From: Rubrivivax sp.
GTDB lineage: Bacteria; Pseudomonadota; Gammaproteobacteria; Burkholderiales; Burkholderiaceae_C
NCBI GenBank assembly: GCA_016707445.1
Contig: JADJHR010000001.1
Coordinates: forward strand, 434,001-498,000
DNA: 64,000 nt
Direction of reading: 5' to 3'
The notes beneath the pieces are model-generated. The model was not told where the DNA came from. It ran no database searches and saw only the letters and a list, made by a program, of their open reading frames with translations. Numbering within the stretch: the stretch's first letter is position 1; each line of letters starts with the position of its first letter. Shown here piece by piece: positions 62,511-64,000 of the stretch. Position numbers and translations under genes: made by a program.

Positions 62511-63250
62511 GCGACAGCTCCCTCGAGGGTCAGCGCGGCGGCCACCGGCACATGGTCTGACAGTGCGCGCCAGGGCCGGCGCGGCATCGGCAGCGGCCGG
62601 CTCGCGGCGATGCCGCGCAGGTAGATGCGGTCCAGTGCCAGCACCGGCCAGCGTGCCGGGAAGCTGCGCGCCGGGCTGCCGTGGTGGCGCACATGCACCT
62701 CGTGCAGCCCGACCGGCGACAGGATGCGGTCGGCGCGCTGGCGCCAGTCGTTGAAGTCGCCGGCCACGATCAGCGGGGCGCTGTCAGGCACAGTGGCCAC
62801 CAGGCCGAGCAGGCGATCGAGCTGCCATCGACGGTGTGACTCGCGCAGGCCCAGATGCACGCAGATCAGCTGCAGATCCTGCGCCAGCCCGGGCAGGGCG
62901 AGCACACAGTGCAACAGGCCGCGCGCCTCGTCGCCGGGCACGGTGACATCATGGTTGCGGGTGAACAGGATCGGCCAGCGCGACAACACGGCGTTGCCGT
63001 GGTCGCTGGTCGGTCCGGCGGCATTGCGGCCGTAGGCATGCTGCGGCCACAGGCCGTCGGCCAGGGCCTCGTACTGCGGCACTGCGGCGGGCGTTCCGCC
63101 GCGCACTTCCTGCAGGCAGACGATATCGGCGCCGACCATGGCAACCGCCTCGCGCAGGTGTTTGAGAATCGGCCGCCGCCACAGACCGACACCCTTGTGA
63201 ACGTTGATCGTCAGCAGCTTCAGGCTGAGTTGCGGATGGCGTGGCGGCAT
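62507..63250 (-). CDS. ybhP: Endonuclease/exonuclease/phosphatase-family protein, YbhP-like
   Basis: The product has 247 residues from the ATG at 63250; ATGs at 63280 and 63304 are possible. EEP-fold motifs are LLTINVHKGVGLW, DIVCLQEVRGG, LICVHLGLRESHR, LIVAGDFNDWRQ and WRALSDHVPVAAAL, with the catalytic Glu, Asp, Asn and His residues in place. It is the first gene of the ybhP-clsB-ybhN operon; the substrate of YbhP is not established. Confidence 0.85.
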   Translation of the reverse strand: MPPRHPQLSLKLLTINVHKGVGLWRRPILKHLREAVAMVGADIVCLQEVRGGTPAAVPQYEALADGLWPQHAYGRNAAGPTSDHGNAVLSRWPILFTRNHDVTVPGDEARGLLHCVLALPGLAQDLQLICVHLGLRESHRRWQLDRLLGLVATVPDSAPLIVAGDFNDWRQRADRILSPVGLHEVHVRHHGSPARSFPARWPVLALDRIYLRGIAASRPLPMPRRPWRALSDHVPVAAALTLEGAVA

Positions 63251-63515
63251 GCCGTCATCGTGCCTCGCAACGCGCCGCATTGCGATCGGGGGAGGCCGCC
63301 TCATCGTGTAGGACCAGGCCTATGTCGAGACCAGGCCGGGCCCGTTGGTATCGGCGTCAACAGCAGCAGACGCGGGCGTTGCTGACGCCGTGGCGGGGCC
63401 CTCAGGGCGGAGCTGTCGACTCTGTCCTACAAGCTGCCGCTGCAGCCTCCGACACCATGGATGCAGGCTCAGGCGCACGCTCCGGGCTGTTCAATCAACC
63501 CCGTTCGAGGACACC

Positions 63516-63791
63516 ATGACCACCCTGCCCGTGCCACCGTCGGAAGCCGAGATCGCCACCCCGCCGACAAGCGTCCGCGACCTGCTGCTGGCGGCGGCAC
63601 TGGTGGCCGCGCTGCTGATGCTTTCGATGCTGACGGATCTGCTGCAGCAGAACATCGAGCGCGGTGCTCGCATTCGCGACGCACAACGGGCGGACGCGAC
63701 GACCCTGGTCAGCCGGTCTGCTGCGGCAGGCCAGGTGCTGCAGGACCAGCGGCTCGACCTTCGCGCTGTGGCCAGTGTCATCGAACGTTGA
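63516..63791 (+). CDS. Small single-pass membrane protein of unknown function
   Basis: The product has 91 residues. One hydrophobic helix (about 23-41, LLLAAALVAALLMLSMLTDLL) is followed by a charged, probably helical tail with many Arg and Ala. There is no family I recognise. It stands alone between ybhP (divergent) and a tspO-like gene (convergent). Confidence 0.5.
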   Translation: MTTLPVPPSEAEIATPPTSVRDLLLAAALVAALLMLSMLTDLLQQNIERGARIRDAQRADATTLVSRSAAAGQVLQDQRLDLRAVASVIER

Positions 63792-63892
63792 TTGCCGAAG
63801 GGTTGGCAGCCATTCTTTCTATGGTTCAGTGCGGCCGGGCAGCTCGATGGGGCGTGAAGCGGGTGGGTGCTGATTCCAGGTCGCAAACGGGA

Positions 63893-64000
63893 TCAGCCCA
63901 GCAGTGCCGGATTGAGCTGCCAGGTCGCGAACGTCAGCGCGGCTGCAAGTGACACCCAGGCCAGGTAAGGCAGCATCAGTACGGCGGCGCCCTTGCTGAC
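63893..64000 (-). CDS. TspO/MBR-family protein, 3' end only
   Basis: The last 35 residues before the window edge read VLMLPYLAWVSLAAALTFATWQLNP and then a stop. Pro-Tyr-x-x-Trp-Val and the final x-x-Trp-x-Leu-Asn-Pro are the hallmark of the fifth helix of TspO/MBR tryptophan-rich sensory proteins. The rest of the gene lies beyond position 64000. Confidence 0.7.
   Translation of the reverse strand, partial: VSKGAAVLMLPYLAWVSLAAALTFATWQLNPALLG

Noticed and set aside
1..64000. tRNA, rRNA, CRISPR arrays, riboswitches and prophage genes.
   Set aside because: No T-loop-like runs, regular repeat-spacer patterns or phage structural genes were noticed by eye. A covariance-model scan would be decisive.

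Overview
The window is high-GC DNA from a proteobacterium, most likely a betaproteobacterium of the order Burkholderiales. The signs are an orphan Bug-type tripartite-tricarboxylate receptor, a PEP-CTERM anchored protein, a DUF3185-type small membrane protein, a ybhP-clsB-ybhN lipid cluster and Burkholderia-type phosphonate genes (fused AEP permease, PhnR). I saw no rRNA, tRNA, CRISPR array or phage genes.

Positions 1-8000 are an insertion-sequence scarred, decaying segment. It holds a BTAD-type regulator split by an in-frame TAG, the 3' part of a PEP-CTERM gene, an ISL3-type element with an outward-facing passenger gene and a nonsense-mutated transposase, stubs that look like grpB and an EEP nuclease, a YdhR-like gene plus an orphan Bug receptor, and a frameshifted IS1380-type element.

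Positions 8155-19277 are ordinary chromosome: argG, a 1375-residue hybrid sensor kinase, an asparaginase, a DUF429 protein, a frameshifted transglutaminase-like gene, a thioesterase, a universal stress protein, a nitronate monooxygenase-like enzyme and a DUF3185 protein. Positions 19320-31643 are a minus-strand block. It runs from an IclR regulator through a spermidine/putrescine-type ABC transporter, a branched-chain amino acid-type (Liv) ABC transporter, an aldehyde dehydrogenase and a 3-hydroxyisobutyrate dehydrogenase-like enzyme. Divergent to it are a PLP group II decarboxylase-like gene, an AGXT2-like aminotransferase and a secreted nuclease.

Positions 34819-55021 are the most interesting part, an organophosphonate and amine catabolic region. 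On the minus strand, phnS-phnT-phnU (2-aminoethylphosphonate uptake) and phnW run into a tightly packed set: a glutamine-synthetase-like ligase, an iron alcohol dehydrogenase, a PuuD-like gamma-glutamyl hydrolase, an aldehyde dehydrogenase and a HAD-IB phosphatase. On the plus strand are an EamA transporter, a 2-hydroxyacid dehydrogenase, phnR, phnA, pbfA, phnY and a Na/Pi-cotransporter-like protein. AEP (via PhnW) and its 1-hydroxy form (via PbfA) would both give phosphonoacetaldehyde, then phosphonoacetate (PhnY), then acetate and phosphate (PhnA). The ligase, dehydrogenase and hydrolase set has the right parts for a gamma-glutamylated amino-alcohol route, for example ethanolamine to glycine. 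Two matching operator-like dyads, each overlapping a TTGACA -35 box, probably bind PhnR.

Positions 55028-64000 hold two small exported proteins, the GTPase YlqF, a glutathione S-transferase-like protein, a NarX-type kinase with a receiver-only regulator, ybhN-clsB-ybhP, a small membrane protein and the 3' end of a tspO-like gene.
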